Shown: positions 24,341 to 36,150 of the stretch, in pieces | How the letters are laid out: each line of letters begins with the position of its first letter | Position numbering within the stretch: position 1 is the stretch's first letter | From: Pipra filicauda | Taxonomy: Eukaryota; Chordata; Aves; Passeriformes; Pipridae | Direction: 5' to 3' | Assembly: GCF_003945595.2 (NCBI RefSeq) | Contig: NW_024104765.1 | Span: forward strand, 620,001 to 684,000 | DNA length: 64,000 nucleotides | Translations under genes and position numbers: made by a program | The notes under the pieces: model-generated | What the model was told of the DNA's origin: nothing | Database searches by the model: none | Seen by the model: only the letters and a program-made list of their open reading frames with translations

Positions 24341-25227
24341 AACAGGTTCTCTCTATTACCTCCCAATTAATATTTTTTTTAAATCAAACTGAGAGTATTC
24401 TGACCATCTCTCTGCCTCACATAAATCAATAAGCTGAAGTTCATATATTTCGTGTTTTTCATCACCTAGATCGTTCCTCTCACTATTACACAGAGATACA
24501 TTTCCTCTTTCAAGAGCTACAGGATGGGACAGGGGGAGTGGAAATGTGTTTGCTCTGTGGCTGACCTTTCTTCTTGGTACTTTCCTAGAGAGAAGGCCTT
24601 GAAGGCCTCCACAGAGCTAAAAATTATGAATGCAGCTGATAAAGGGTGGATGTCTCATCCTCCCCCCTCTTTCCGGTGCTCTGATGTTTTACCCACCTGA
24701 GCAGCAGTGGCCAGATTCAGCAACACAATCTGCAAACCTGACCCCAAAACCACCACTTGAAAATACACAGTGTGACACTTTGTGCTTCAGGTTTTGAGGT
24801 GCTGGAGGTGGGAGGGAGGTAGAGAAAAGATATTGCAAAAGGTCAGGTAAAACCTCACAGAAATATGTGTGGATTTTCCATGTGTCAAAACTTTGTATGA
24901 GTAATTTTTAAATCTATGCATGGAGAATTTTCACATGTCCTTTAGCTGTGATCACTGTGCTCCTCAGTGACCTTTGGATGAACAGGCATAATGATCTTTT
25001 TGCGTAAGTGAGTGCTCTTTAGTAATTTGTCTCTTCTTTTGTTTTCAGAGCTGTTCAGACCTAAAATTTCTCCTTGTCTTTTATAGTAAGAAAAAATGTA
25101 ATGGAAAAAGAAAAGTTATCTTCATCAGAAATTATTGCGATTCCTGTGAAGAAAATCCCATTTTTTAATGACTGACATTTCTATGTGTCTTTCTTACTAA
25201 ACCACTACCCTGAAATACTGAAGGTTG

Positions 25228-25350
25228 TTTTACACTCCCATCTTTTGCATTGTTTGGTGTTTTGTGAAGACTTTGGAGCTGGAAGGGGGTTTGTTCATAT
25301 TTACTAATAATAGTCCTATCAGGAGGGAGGACTCTGCAAGAGAGGAATGC
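25228..25350 (+). pseudogene. SPACA1: Candidate degraded SPACA1 ectodomain exon
   Basis: One open frame reads VKTLELEGGLFIFTNNSPI, then RREDS and a later EC. It lines up loosely with the mammalian stretch WKLL...IILVNDSAI...RKES...EC, with a four-residue deletion. Matching positions include K, L, I, N, S, I, R, E, S and the cysteine. It lies in the expected order between the frameshifted exon and the membrane exon. No good acceptor or donor is visible, and identity is low enough that chance is possible. An antisense CR1 begins about 85 bp downstream. Confidence 0.4.
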
Positions 25351-25436
25351 AAAAGCAGAGAACAACCCTCATTAGGATGCTATGTGAAGGGTGTCAGCCT
25401 ACTGAGATCCCAGCTGTGTTCCAAGCTCCACACTTC

Positions 25437-25775
25437 TCACGAATCACTGAATATGTTGAGTTGGAAGGGACCCACAAGCATCATCAAGTCCAGCTCCTGG
25501 CCCTGCACAGGACCATTCACAAGAGTCACACCATGTGCCTGAGAGTGTCATCCAAATGCTTCTTGAACTCTGTCAGCCTTGGTGCTGTGACCACTTCCCT
25601 GGGGAGCCTGTTCCAGCACAGAAACACTGTCTGGGTGAAGAACCTTTTCCTAATACCCCACCTAAACCTCTGCCGACACAACTTCAGGCCATTCCCTGAG
25701 GTCCTGTCACTGGTCACCTCAGAGAAGAGATCAGTGCCTGCCCCTCCTCTTCCCCTCACAAGGAAGCTGTGACTG
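25437..25775 (-). mobile_element. CR1 LINE fragment, antisense (3' part of a split copy)
   Basis: Contains the reversed CR1 tail and the TTGAGTTGGAAGGGACC block shared with 23042-23337, and runs on through CCTCTTCCCCTCACAAGG. It is interrupted at 25776 by an LTR and resumes at 26320. Confidence 0.9.
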
Positions 25776-26319
25776 TGTATTGGATCTGGCTGAGCTGGAG
25801 TTCATTTCTCACAGTAGCCCTCACAGTGCTGTGCTTTGCATTGGTAGCTAGAAGGGTGTTGATAATACACCAGTGCACCAACGCTGCAACATTCCTTCCT
25901 TAGTTGAGGGCAAGATCCTGGGAGGGGACCCAAGTAGGCCAGCTGACCCAAACTGACCAAAGGGATATTCCATACCATATGACGCCAGCTCGGACATAAA
26001 AGCTAAGGCAAGGAGCAGGAAGGGGGGCATTCATTGTCTCCAATGGCTGCCTGCTGAGAAACCGGCACACATATCGAAGCCCTGCTTCTCGGGAATGGCC
26101 AACCATCGCTGCTAATGGGAAGTAGAGAATAAACCCTGCTATCTTTTGCTTCGCTTCTGCACGTGCAAGCTTCACTTTGCTTTTTGCTTTAAATAAACTG
26201 CCTTATCCCAACACATGAGTTGTTTTTTCCACCTTACTCTCTCCCCTGTCCCACTGGGAAGCGGAGTGATAGAGCGGCTGGGTTGGCACCTGGCGTCCAA
26301 CCAAGGTCAACCCACCACA
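25776..26319 (+). mobile_element. Solo ERV LTR nested in a CR1 copy
   Basis: A 544-bp element running from TGTATTGGATCTGGC to AACCCACCACA. It has a TATA-like CATAAAAG at 25995-26002 and AATAAA at 26192-26197, both consistent with plus-strand transcription. It interrupts a CR1 whose sequence resumes directly on the other side. The flanks GACTG (25771-25775) and AACTG (26320-26324) form a 5-bp target duplication with one mismatch. It therefore postdates that CR1 insertion. Confidence 0.85.
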
Positions 26320-26427
26320 AACTGCAATGAGGTGTCCCCTCAGTCTCCTCTTCTCTAGTCTGAACAGACTAAGTGACCTCAGCCACTCCTCATACGGCTT
26401 CCCCTCAAGGCCCTTCACCATCTTCGT
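26320..26427 (-). mobile_element. CR1 LINE fragment, antisense (5' part of a split copy)
   Basis: Continuation of the CR1 beyond the nested LTR: AATGAGGTGTCCCCTCAGTC, CTGAACAGACTAAGTGACCT and CCTTCACCATCTTCGT are typical CR1 sequence read in reverse. It fades near 26427, the 5' truncation point. Confidence 0.85.
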
Positions 26428-27189
26428 TGAGTGAGACTGCAAACTGAGCTGTGCATCCAGTGGCACTTCTATAGAGAAGATGGAGGCAATAGCATTTCTC
26501 CGTCTCAGAGGCCATTGTAGCCCACATCTCATTTAAGTTAATTTTCTGCTGATGCCTTCAGTGCCAAAGCTTCCTTGAGACAGAAAAGGCACATCTCTGT
26601 AACTGGCTACTGTACCAACATGTAATCAGCATAGCCACATTGTCCTTGCATTTGCACAGAAATGAAATCTGGGAATCCCAGTGCCCAGGATTAACAGCTT
26701 GGATCATCTCTATGTATATGTAATCCTGCTCTCCAATTAGCATACATCTATCCATTTTTAAATATATATAGAGCCATAGAAAAAGGCTTATAGATAATTG
26801 ATAAGGGAAACAAAAAAATCTATGCATCGCCATTATATTAAGAGGAAAAAACCACCAATCTTATTCCTCTCTGCCAAACTGATACCTATTTTCTGGATCT
26901 GAAAACTGGTGGAAAGAACTCCTGTTGGCTGCTGGACTGTATAAACAATTGGTCGAACATCTACTTGCAGATGTAGCACTACTGTACAGTCCACATCATG
27001 ATCTAGGAGGAATTCCAGCTTAATGAAAAACTTGGGGAAGAGGAAGATGAAGGGAGATTGCATTTCATTTAACAGCGTTCTTTTTTTAACAAACATGAAC
27101 AAAAATAATGAACAGGTAAAGTGGATATGCTAAGTTTTGGGTAGAGTTGAAGGCAATCTGCTTGCAACTGTCAGATATACTGTCAATTT
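26428..27189 (+). other. SPACA1 intron sequence
   Basis: A minus-strand open frame at 26833-27102 reads without stops but has no recognisable domain. It may be an unrecognised part of the old element at 27190-27500. Confidence 0.4.
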
Positions 27190-27500
27190 ATTTTTTGTTT
27201 GTCATTATCATGGCTGGGCTTCGTGAACGAAGATTTGGGGAGCGCTCTACCCACGTTTGTTGCAAGCACGTTGGTGGCTAAAAAGGCCAATACCATATAG
27301 GCATGTCCGGTTGCAAAAGGCACAGCAGAAAGACTCCTCAGGTGGTATATTCTGCAAGGCACGATTCTTTCTGCATTGTCTTTTCTCCTCAAGGGTGATC
27401 CTGTGTGCTTTCTCAAAGGCATCAGCAGCGTTATAGATAGTAATTTGATTCTTTTTTGTTTGTAAAACTGTAGAAAATTCCCAGTGGAGTGCATAAAATT
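27190..27500 (-). mobile_element. Possible LINE ORF C-terminus with zinc-finger motif, decayed
   Basis: Minus-strand translation gives DAFEKAHRITLEEKRQCRK and, further on, a finger-like C-x2-C-x12-H-x3-C pattern containing the phrase GIGLFSHQRAC. Such a finger follows the reverse transcriptase in some non-LTR retrotransposon ORFs. The coding frame shifts downstream of the finger and no RT motif is visible nearby. Family assignment is inference, and an unrelated gene fragment is not excluded. Confidence 0.4.
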
Positions 27501-29743
27501 TTAGTCTGCGGGGGGTGTGCAATGTAATTGTGTAATGTATAGAAGAATGCTTTTTTTTCATCTTTCTTTATAGTAAAGTAGTCCACAGATCTCTAGAGGG
27601 CTATAGACTTCAAGTTGAAAGTCATTAAACTAGACTTTGCATATTTCAGAAGAATTTTCTTTCTATTTTACTAAGCTAAGTAGACTTTTTTGAAGTTGAT
27701 GTAAGTACATATTTGTAACATGTAACTGTAAGCTGAAGGTGTTTTAAAGGCATATTCTGGCTGTGGCAAAATTCTCACTGGCAAATGGGAGTGCTGCTGG
27801 ACTTTAGGAGTGCAGTCAGGGCCTTAAAAGTGCACCTGATGTGAATCAGTCTTTGCTCATTGTGAACCAGCTTACTGGGAAGCTGCTTTTCTGTCTGCTT
27901 CTATCAGATTGTTTCTTGGGCAGTTCTGGTTCTTGATTATTGGAAGAATTTCCCGCCTAGGAAGAAAACTTGAGTAGATTAACTGTGAACAACACAAAAC
28001 TTGCTTTTCTCTTCAGCAGGCTGCAGTACAGCCTGTAAACAGAGGTGTTCTTAGAGCTCCGAACTCACATCTTGCCAAGGGGACACTATATTGCATTAAT
28101 GAAATTGCATAAATCAAAGATAATTTTCATTAACGTCCATTCCTCACAACTGCAAGTAATTCTATAAAGACACAGTACAGTCAGTGAAGTGAATTAGTCT
28201 AAAAGCAGGTAGCTCCATGCTGTGTGAAAACTCCAATATTCAGACTTACTACGTATGATATTCTCAGACAGTTTGCCATTCTTACCTGTCCTGAACCTTG
28301 CAGAAAAATCAGGAGAATCCTACAGATGAGCTGTTGTTAAGAATATCAGAATGAAGATTCTGTGATGGAGGAGAATGAAACTCAAATGATGTAATGGAAG
28401 AGTTGCTTAGATACTACGGTGATGACAATGACACAGGACCTTATACAGAAGTAGAAATGAAACAGAAATAGAAATAGAGATAGTTTTCCAGCAGTCATTC
28501 TGATACACAGAATTCCTACCAGTGTGAACATGAGTTTTGTATATGAGTTAGCAACAAGATAATATGTTATAATTTTAGAATCTATATGAGGGAAAATAAA
28601 AGAGAAATTAGGGTTGGCTTTGTGTAAAACTGTCAAAGCTGGAGGGATCTGGGAAGACGCCTGACAGTTCATTGATTTGTTTGAATGGTGCTGAACACAC
28701 AAAGTCATTTAAATTTCAGAACAAGGTTACTCTGTTTGGATTCCAGGTGCTTTCTTTATCTATTGTCAAAAAACAGACGGAGGAAGTTGATTGACCATCT
28801 TCAGCATTTTCCACTCTTCCTGGGTTGTTAGATCCATCTCCTAACTCGTGCATCTGGTCTCAGAGAAACAGCCTAAGTAATGGCTCAGTTTCCTTAGGTG
28901 AATGGTAGAAGAGGCTGCAGCATTACAAAATGCATTCTTACTTGATGTCCTTGCTATGGTTTTCACTTCCCAGATTCATGCAGCTGCTCCTCACTTCAAT
29001 GTTTCTGGGCCATGCAAAACAACTTCTTTCCATGCCTAGTGGTTATTTGCTTCAAATAAAAGCTTTGAAGACCTCGATAGAGACAGGGAACTGAAAAGCA
29101 GCACTTAAGTCCTTGAATCCAGTCTTTTGTTAGCATACTCTCTTCTGTCTTCTTTATTATCATTAGTATTGCAGCAATTGCCATTGTTGGAATTCTTCTG
29201 TAGCAAGGCAGTACCTTGGTATCTCAGCCCTGGGTGACAGCACCTGGTACCAGGCGCAGAACAAAGAAGTCAACCTGACTTGAGTGGCAGACAACCTCTG
29301 GTAATTATTCTGTCTTTCTCATTCACGTATCTTAAGTTTACATGTCTAGAAATCTTACATTAAAACATTACTTAAAGTAAAAATATTTGTCATTCTTAAT
29401 GTGTACCAAATAGATACTTTGTGCCTTTCTTTAGGAAGTGCAGTTCTTTGTGTTTCATGGCTGTTAAATGATGTTTCCCACTCTGCATGAGTTTGATCTC
29501 CATTTCTTCACATCTTCCTTGGTATAGATATGCCTTTGTAAAGAAGGCATAAAAAAGTTACTATTCTAACTTTTGCTGATACAGTAAAGGCTCCAAGGTT
29601 GTGAAAGATGTCAGACAGTAAATAATCAAGCCCTGCTCCCTTTCAGTCCTGTTCATCAGATTAACTGCCCAATTCATTCGAAAATTTGAACATAATAACG
29701 GTCATGTATTTCTTTTCTTTGGAAATGCAAACAAAAAAAGCAG
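27501..29743 (+). other. SPACA1 intron sequence
   Basis: No repeat family recognised. A good acceptor-like sequence (CTTTTCTCTTCAG, ending near 28017) precedes a short open stretch, but the encoded peptide is not convincingly SPACA1. Confidence 0.45.
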
Positions 29744-29867
29744 GGAGAATAGAATCAGAACTGTCAAGAAGAATGATGACAGATCCCATTCTAGTATTTT
29801 GCCTGATATCTGGAATAATCTTGATTGTTGGTGTGATCTTTGCTGTGATCTTGACGATTCTTTGCTA
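29744..29867 (+). pseudogene. SPACA1: SPACA1 transmembrane exon, open but followed by an in-frame stop
   Basis: A T-rich tract and CAG (29741-29743) precede a phase-1 exon starting RIESELSRRMMTDP. A hydrophobic segment of about 26 residues (about 29787-29865) follows. Alignment to mammalian SPACA1 is clear over SEL..RR...TD..L.F.L..GII. The frame ends in TAG at 29866-29868. A possible donor GTAGGT starts at 29868, so the stop would be exonic only if that donor is unused. No exon matching the cytoplasmic tail was found downstream. The locus is broken upstream, so this open frame may simply not yet have decayed. Confidence 0.7.
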
Positions 29868-29868
29868 G

Positions 29869-31059
29869 TAGGTGGATAGCATACAATGTGATTTACAATT
29901 TATTTGATCTAGTATATGGTATTACTGATGATAAATGTGACCTGAGGTGAACTGGAGTTTTTCTATAGTTTAATATTTGTCTTGCCATTAGACAAAACAG
30001 GAAGAAGTATTTAGAAATTGGAAAGAAGTACTTTGCAAAGCCGTTAGTTACACTGATGGTTGATAAGAAGGGAATGATTCAGAGCAATTTATATAAACCT
30101 ACTTAAAAATATGGTTTTGATAAATTATTTTTTCCATTTCAAGGCTGTTGTAAAATCTATTTGAAAATCAAAATCTGAGCATGACAACCAAGAAGCTAGC
30201 CAATGAAAGGTCACTGTGTAACATGGAATAAATATCCTCCTCAGGAGAAAAACTTTCAACGTATTGGAGTCTCCACTTGAAGCTACAGTGATCTCAATAT
30301 TTGTATTAGCCATAATACAAGAAGTGATAGAGCCCTCACCCACAGAGGATGAAGTACATGTACATAAGTCCTTCCAGGACCTTCAAAATGGACAGAATTA
30401 GAAAGAAAAATTAATTACATAGAAATACAATATAAAGTAGACTAAAATACACTTGAAATACTGTTTTTAAGAAGTACTTTTTACGGTTCATTCACCATCT
30501 TGGACTACTCAACTTTCAGTTAAATGGGCAAAAATACTTCTATTTTAAGGTGGTCATCATTCTCCAGGTAGTTTAACAGTCTGAGCATCTCTGAACTGGA
30601 AAACCAAAGCCAGATTTTAGTGAGGATATTGAAAATTATATATTTAATTTGTCTTAATTTTATGAAGATGTTAATCTACAGTAGATGAAACTAATCATAT
30701 AGTCTAGGCAGAGACCATAAGTGCTCCTTATCTCCTCCATGATCCTCCAGCACAGTATCTACCATATAATCATTATAATTAATTTTCTTCTTGTCACATG
30801 GAGGGATATATAATGGTAGGGAAGATCATTAGAAGTTGCTTCATAAGTTTCATTAATTTTTTACCTGCACATTTGCGCATGTAACTATTTCTGCCATCAA
30901 GGGGACTAAAGTATCTGAACAGAAAAGCAAACCCAGAGGGACAGACCAAGGATTCATCTGCCTCTCTAATAAAAATCCGTGGACAAAATCAGGATGTCTA
31001 GGAAAGAGTACAAAAAAAAGACAAGGCCATATCCTGTTTTCCATATGTATTCCTCCACC
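29869..31059. other. Sequence 3' of the SPACA1 membrane exon
   Basis: AT-rich, no cytoplasmic-tail exon found and no repeat recognised. Confidence 0.5.
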
Positions 31060-31420
31060 TTCCAGGCATTTGGAGGTTTTCTAAACCAGATGCAACTTCT
31101 AAGCAGTTAGCCATCTTGAATGGATTTCTCTTCCATGGCTTTATTCAGTGTGACCTTGGACCTGTGTAAGCTTCTGTCATGTAAAACATCCTATGGCAAG
31201 GAGATTCACAGCCCAACCGCATCTTTTGTCCCAGTGGAACCCACCTCCTGCTTGCTTCATTCATCACACCTTTCTTAACATGTTCTCTGCTTAATTTCTT
31301 GCTGGACTGAAAAGTGCAAGATTACACAGTGATTCTTCATCCTGAAACTGCACCATACCTCTGACCACCCTTCCTGATCTTCTCTAGACCTTCTCCATTG
31401 CATGATTATCTTCTTTATGA
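31060..31420 (-). mobile_element. Ancient CR1-type LINE fragment, antisense
   Basis: The blocks TGAATGGATTTCTCTTCCAT and ACATCCTATGGCAAGGAGAT match an old amniote CR1 3' region read in reverse. It is much more diverged than the copies at 16330, 23042 and 25437. Confidence 0.55.
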
Positions 31421-34400
31421 AGGTGCTTTCTATTTGTGTAAATAAACACTGTTTGATACAAACAAGAAAAGCTGAGCTGATGACATGTTGAAAAATGGAC
31501 TGTGGACTGAATAAGATGTTTAATAGATTTTATGATTAAGATTTTCTCTTGAGTTTAGTAGAAGCTCTGAAAAGAGGCCAAACATTGAGCCCTCCAGTGT
31601 ACAGAATGCTTCTCAGCAAAGAACACTGCAAAAAAATTGCGAAAACATAGATTGGACATAGATTGGAGGTAGTAACTCCTCCTCTCAAAGAATTCCCATT
31701 CTCTTCAGATCCTCTGTTGCTGCAGATGTTTTAACTACACATCTGCGCACCCTTAAGAAAGCATCATCATATTTTTCAGAGATACATCATTTTGTTTGCT
31801 GTTTAATGAAAAGATCATTTACATTTTCACAAATAAAACATCATATTAAAAATGATGTACAGTTAATTTTATAAAAATATCTTTTCTTAAAAAAGGAAAT
31901 TTTATGTTTGGTAACACTATAATTTAGCTACCTCGTTTTATATCATTTGGTGGACAAACTTAAAAATCTTGCAACTTTAAGATGAAAATGCATAGAGAAG
32001 GAAAAAACAGACAAAAACAATTCTGCAATTGGCAAAACTATCTTATACTTTCAAGGTGAGTTTTTGATCCCATCTAATCAGAGAGAGTGTATTGTGGTGA
32101 GTCTGGGCTTAAATCTGGAATGCTGGTCTTAAAAATAGATCAAACCAGTTTTTATTACTTGGGAAAATGTTTCCACTGAAAGTATGGTGAATATGAAGCC
32201 CTGCCACTAGCTCTGCAAATTACTTTTGAACTCTTGCTTTTGTGTTGTAATTAGGGTGTTGCATAACTGAAGGAGAAAGAGGGAGAACCAGAATATGCTT
32301 TTCCATGATGCAAACGTAGTATTACACAATAATTTTTTATTTTAGTAACATTTGCAAAGAACCTCCAGTCTTATCTGGGTTGATATTTTGAGGATTTTAA
32401 ATTTCCATGGTCTGCTGGCAAATCCAGCAAAACGTAATAGATACATAAGCAGAGCAGTTCCAAAAGTGAAATTTGGAAAGAGTTGAACTAATCCATACTG
32501 GTGACTGTGGGGACCTATGGGTAAATCAAGGTTATGTCCTTTATTGGTTTGTATCTTGTAATATATTGTTATCTTCTGCTTTTTTGTGTTCTTATAACAC
32601 CTAGAAGATACCTACAAAATAGGGGAAAAAAATTGCTAGAAAATTTGATGAAACTACTGTACCATAAAATGGGAAAGAATGCCTTGCTGGTCAACAGACA
32701 GGGTAAACAGGCTGTTCTGTTGAAGCCACGAGCAGAAACTTCAATAAGCGAGGAAATTCCTGAAGTTAAGATTACTCTGTCCAAGCAGCCATCAACAATC
32801 ACAATGTTATCATTCTTTCACCCCACATATTAGCTACAAAATTGCTGTTTGTACTAGATGTAGTATAAAACACACAGGAAGAACAAAATTATTATCTTAG
32901 CACAACCCATAGCAACCTTCCCTTACTTTTGATCCCATAATCTGTGTAATATACTTATTGGTTTGGTAACAGGGTGGACAGTCATGACAGATAAAGGACA
33001 TGCAGACGTAAGTGTTTTAACTGAAGTATTTTTAAAGAGATAAAGTACATGTTACAGTCTGCTTCAACTCTTCTGACAGGAAGTATTCACCATATGGGGG
33101 ATGTAACTATACTTGATATAACTTCTTTTATCTGCAGTGCCTGAGAAATGTAAAGTATGTTTTCATTGTTACTTTCTGGTATTGGGTTAATTAAGAAAAC
33201 CAACAAGAGTTTCTCCTTTTCCACAGATTTAAGGACAATATTGCTGTCTCCTTCTGCTTGCTGACTGCAGTGGAGATATTATCTTTACTGATCGCCCCAA
33301 CGTACAAAAGTATTCTCGTTCTCAGACCTTAGCCACGTGCCCAACTCCTGTTTAAGCCAGTGGTATTCAAGCTCTTGAAGTGAGAATCTGCTGCATTTCT
33401 AATGGGAGAAGCACAGAATAACTACAAGAATGGACAAAGATCACAGAAGAATATCTTCATGGTCTCAGAGCCTTTGGCCAATGCAGATTAGGCAGCCCCC
33501 AGTATGGTCTATAAAGTGTGCTCTGTACAGGAATCCCAGCGCTGTGGGAGCTCATAGGGCAAATCTATTTACCCTCATTCAAATGCCCTCCTACACCACA
33601 CCTTTAAGGACCATCAAGCTCAGATCATCTGCCAGGAGACCTTTTCACCTGCCTTTGTTGTACAGAGAACATCTAGTATCTCCTCCCACTACTCCAGCTG
33701 CTGGACCCAAGATTCAGGTGAAAATCTCATCATGATTTTAAATTTAAGCTTGTACATACACTCCTTGGTGAATTAAGATGTCCTCATACATGTGTTTAAG
33801 CAATTTCCTGAATCAGGGCCAAAATGACTGTGTCATCCTTTGACTTAATTTGCTTTGCATTGTCTAATATTGCAGCGTAATCTTGTTGAGTTTGCTGTAA
33901 TTTAACAGTATTTTAAATATTTACCCATTATTCTTTCATCTTCCCTTTCTTATTTGTATTAAAGAAAAATCTTTTTGGAATGTATATCTTGTCTGTGTAT
34001 GATCTACCCTCTGCCTTGGGAAGTTTAGGATGCATTTATATAGTTATTTAAATCTTGATGTATGTGCAGCTCAATTTATGTATGGTCTAATAGTACGTGT
34101 TATATAAATCAACTTTTTTCTTTGACAGCTTTACTGGTTCTTTTTGGAAATGAAACTTTTACGGTGAATTGCAGAGATTTTCTTTTTTTGTTGTTTTGTA
34201 ACCTCATTTAATCAAACACGCTTAACACAATAATAAGTACTCACATTTTTTCTTTGCTGTTATGCATAGAGGAGAGAGATTTCTAGAAAAATATGGTAAT
34301 TTTTTAACCTGATGGTCTGTAAAATAAAATAAAATTGCTAGTTGAAAATTGATTCAGTGCTCCATGATTGGTGGCAAGATTTCAGCATCGTGAGGCTGTT

Positions 34401-35429
34401 ATAGGGATAAAATAAGAAAAGAGTTTGATTTTTGCTTTTGTGAATCAGAAGGCTACACCTAACTGTTAAGTCAAATGTACAGCATTTTGTATGGGTTTTC
34501 GAAATAGAGCTCTGCCTTTTCCAGTTGTTTGTCTGTTAAGTGTGAAGATAGATTTTTCAGGAGCAGAGCATTCAGCTTCTACTTCACTATGAGAATCTTG
34601 TTATAGTAGGACAGTATTGCTCACTTATGATTTACTAAAATTTTACTTAGCTGTATAGAAAAACCTTTGACTTAGAACTGGGTCAGAGTGCTTAGACTGG
34701 AAAACTCACTATGATGCATTTTCAGGACAGTGCTACTTTAACAGGAAATCGTGCTTGTGGTCCACGAAAAGTTAGCTAGAGAAAAAGCTTGCATGTCTGA
34801 AGCAATTAAAACCCCAAATCTAGCATGGCTATATATGGATACTCCGTTATTTAAAAATAACCTATATGTCTTTTGCGCTCTATCCTCATGTTCTTATAAT
34901 CAAAAAGTTGCTGGATGAAATGGAAATACTTGAGCCAATTAAATCTTCATTTCGGACTGTAAGGCCTTTCCCAAAGAGATGGTTTTGTAGTATATGTGCC
35001 TAGAAAATCTTCTAGCACTATGTACTGATCCTTATTGAGGGTATCACATGTTATTAAAATTAAATAATAGTATGAAGTTGTCACGCAGATGAAACAGTCA
35101 CCATTTTGGGATACCATTATGTTGTATTACACCTAGAATAATGACAAATTGTTAATTAAGATCCCTTAATAATTGCAATTATCAAAATTTTTGCTACTTA
35201 TAACTGCCAAATTTTAGCATTTGAAGCAGAAATTTTCCATAATGAATATGTGATCTTCAGGCTACTATCTTTCTGAGTATACAGAAAGTGCAGTCAAATG
35301 TTTTATTTTTTTCTGAGGACCCACTCAATGGAAAAACAGGTTGCTAATCCCATCTTGACCATTTCACTTGCATTTCTAGTTTCTACTTCCATCCTAGTTT
35401 CCCCTCCTCCCAGCCTACTCTCCCATTAA
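31421..35429. other. Intergenic between SPACA1 remnant and CNR1
   Basis: AT-rich. One ORF at 32534-32833 has an acceptor-like pyrimidine stretch and CCTAG before its 80 C-terminal codons. It was considered as a terminal exon but resembles nothing I know. Nothing else is recognised. Confidence 0.45.
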
Positions 35430-36150
35430 CAGGTCTTCCTTAGTGTGGTAAGACTAAGACCGAACAGGAGAGGAATGACGCTCTGACTTGGAGATGATGT
35501 AAAAGAAGTAGGAAAGAGCAAGAATTTTAAAACAGGCTGGGTGAGTATTTTGAGAGGGGCTGGTGAAAGCAGGCTGGGAAGTGGGGAAACTGGGAAGGAA
35601 TCAGAGACTGGGAGTACTAAAGCAGCAGTTATGGAAGGAAGGCTGAGAAGAAAAAGAAAATAAGCTGCATCCTGAGACTGGTGAGACAAAGAGACTATGC
35701 TTAGAAACCTGATGGGAGTGGGAAGAAGGAGCAGATACTGCGAAAAGAGAAGTGCCTGTGAGCAGGATCTTCACTGAGGGGAAGAACTGGCTGGATAGAA
35801 AGCCAGACAGGAATCGTGAGTAACATGGGGAAGGATACTGGGATTGTGAGACCCTGGGAGGCAGAGAGAGCAATCAAGCAGGGAGCCAAGCATGCTAAAC
35901 ATGCAGATGGAGAGAAAAAAGGCAGGATTAAGACACTGAAACCGAGGAAACAACTTTATATGCTGCGACAGGAGGGTCGAGGAAATGGAGTGATGAAGAA
36001 CAAAGGTGAAGGGGAAGAGTAAGGCTGAAGGGATAAGAAAATAGAAACTGGGGTGAGAAAGCTGAAGAATGGAAACTGGAAGTCACTGACAAGAAGAGAC
36101 TGGAAGAATAAGCAAGAGAGATGTTATTCTACAGCAAATCCAGTTTTTGA
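35430..36150. repeat. Purine-rich, minisatellite-like low-complexity region
   Basis: About 700 bp with a strong plus-strand G+A bias and repeatedly recurring variants of ACTGGGAG, GGAAGAA and GAGACTGG at irregular spacing. No clean period can be set by eye, and no gene is recognisable in it. Confidence 0.6.

Larger units (their letters stand above)
14403..29868 (+). pseudogene. SPACA1: SPACA1 remnant (sperm acrosome membrane-associated protein 1), whole locus
   Basis: SPACA1 is a single-pass membrane protein of the sperm acrosome, required in mammals for normal acrosome shaping. Four exon-like pieces lie in the right order on the plus strand: an early cysteine-containing exon (14403-14459), the following exon (20565-20670), a weak ectodomain piece (25228-25350) and the transmembrane exon (29744-29867). 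Splicing the first two in silico gives CTVTCGIGLSEVLLT, nearly the mammalian peptide as I recall it. Exon junctions are phase 1 where they can be read. The second exon has a one-base deletion, a Cys-to-Tyr change and stops, so no full-length product can be made. The signal-peptide exon and cytoplasmic tail were not found. The locus is convergent with CNR1, as in mammals. The homology call is strong; pseudogene status assumes the assembly is correct. Confidence 0.8.

Noticed and set aside
25347..25772. 141-codon plus-strand ORF
   Set aside because: It lies almost wholly in an antisense CR1 fragment, and the same peptide pieces recur at 23067-23435 in the sister copy.
28018..28130. Acceptor-like CTTTTCTCTTCAG followed by a peptide containing CINEIA, then a stop and IK, slightly like SPACA1 NNEIVATIK
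   Set aside because: Only a few residues match, with gaps and a stop, and the better candidate for that part of the protein is at 25228.
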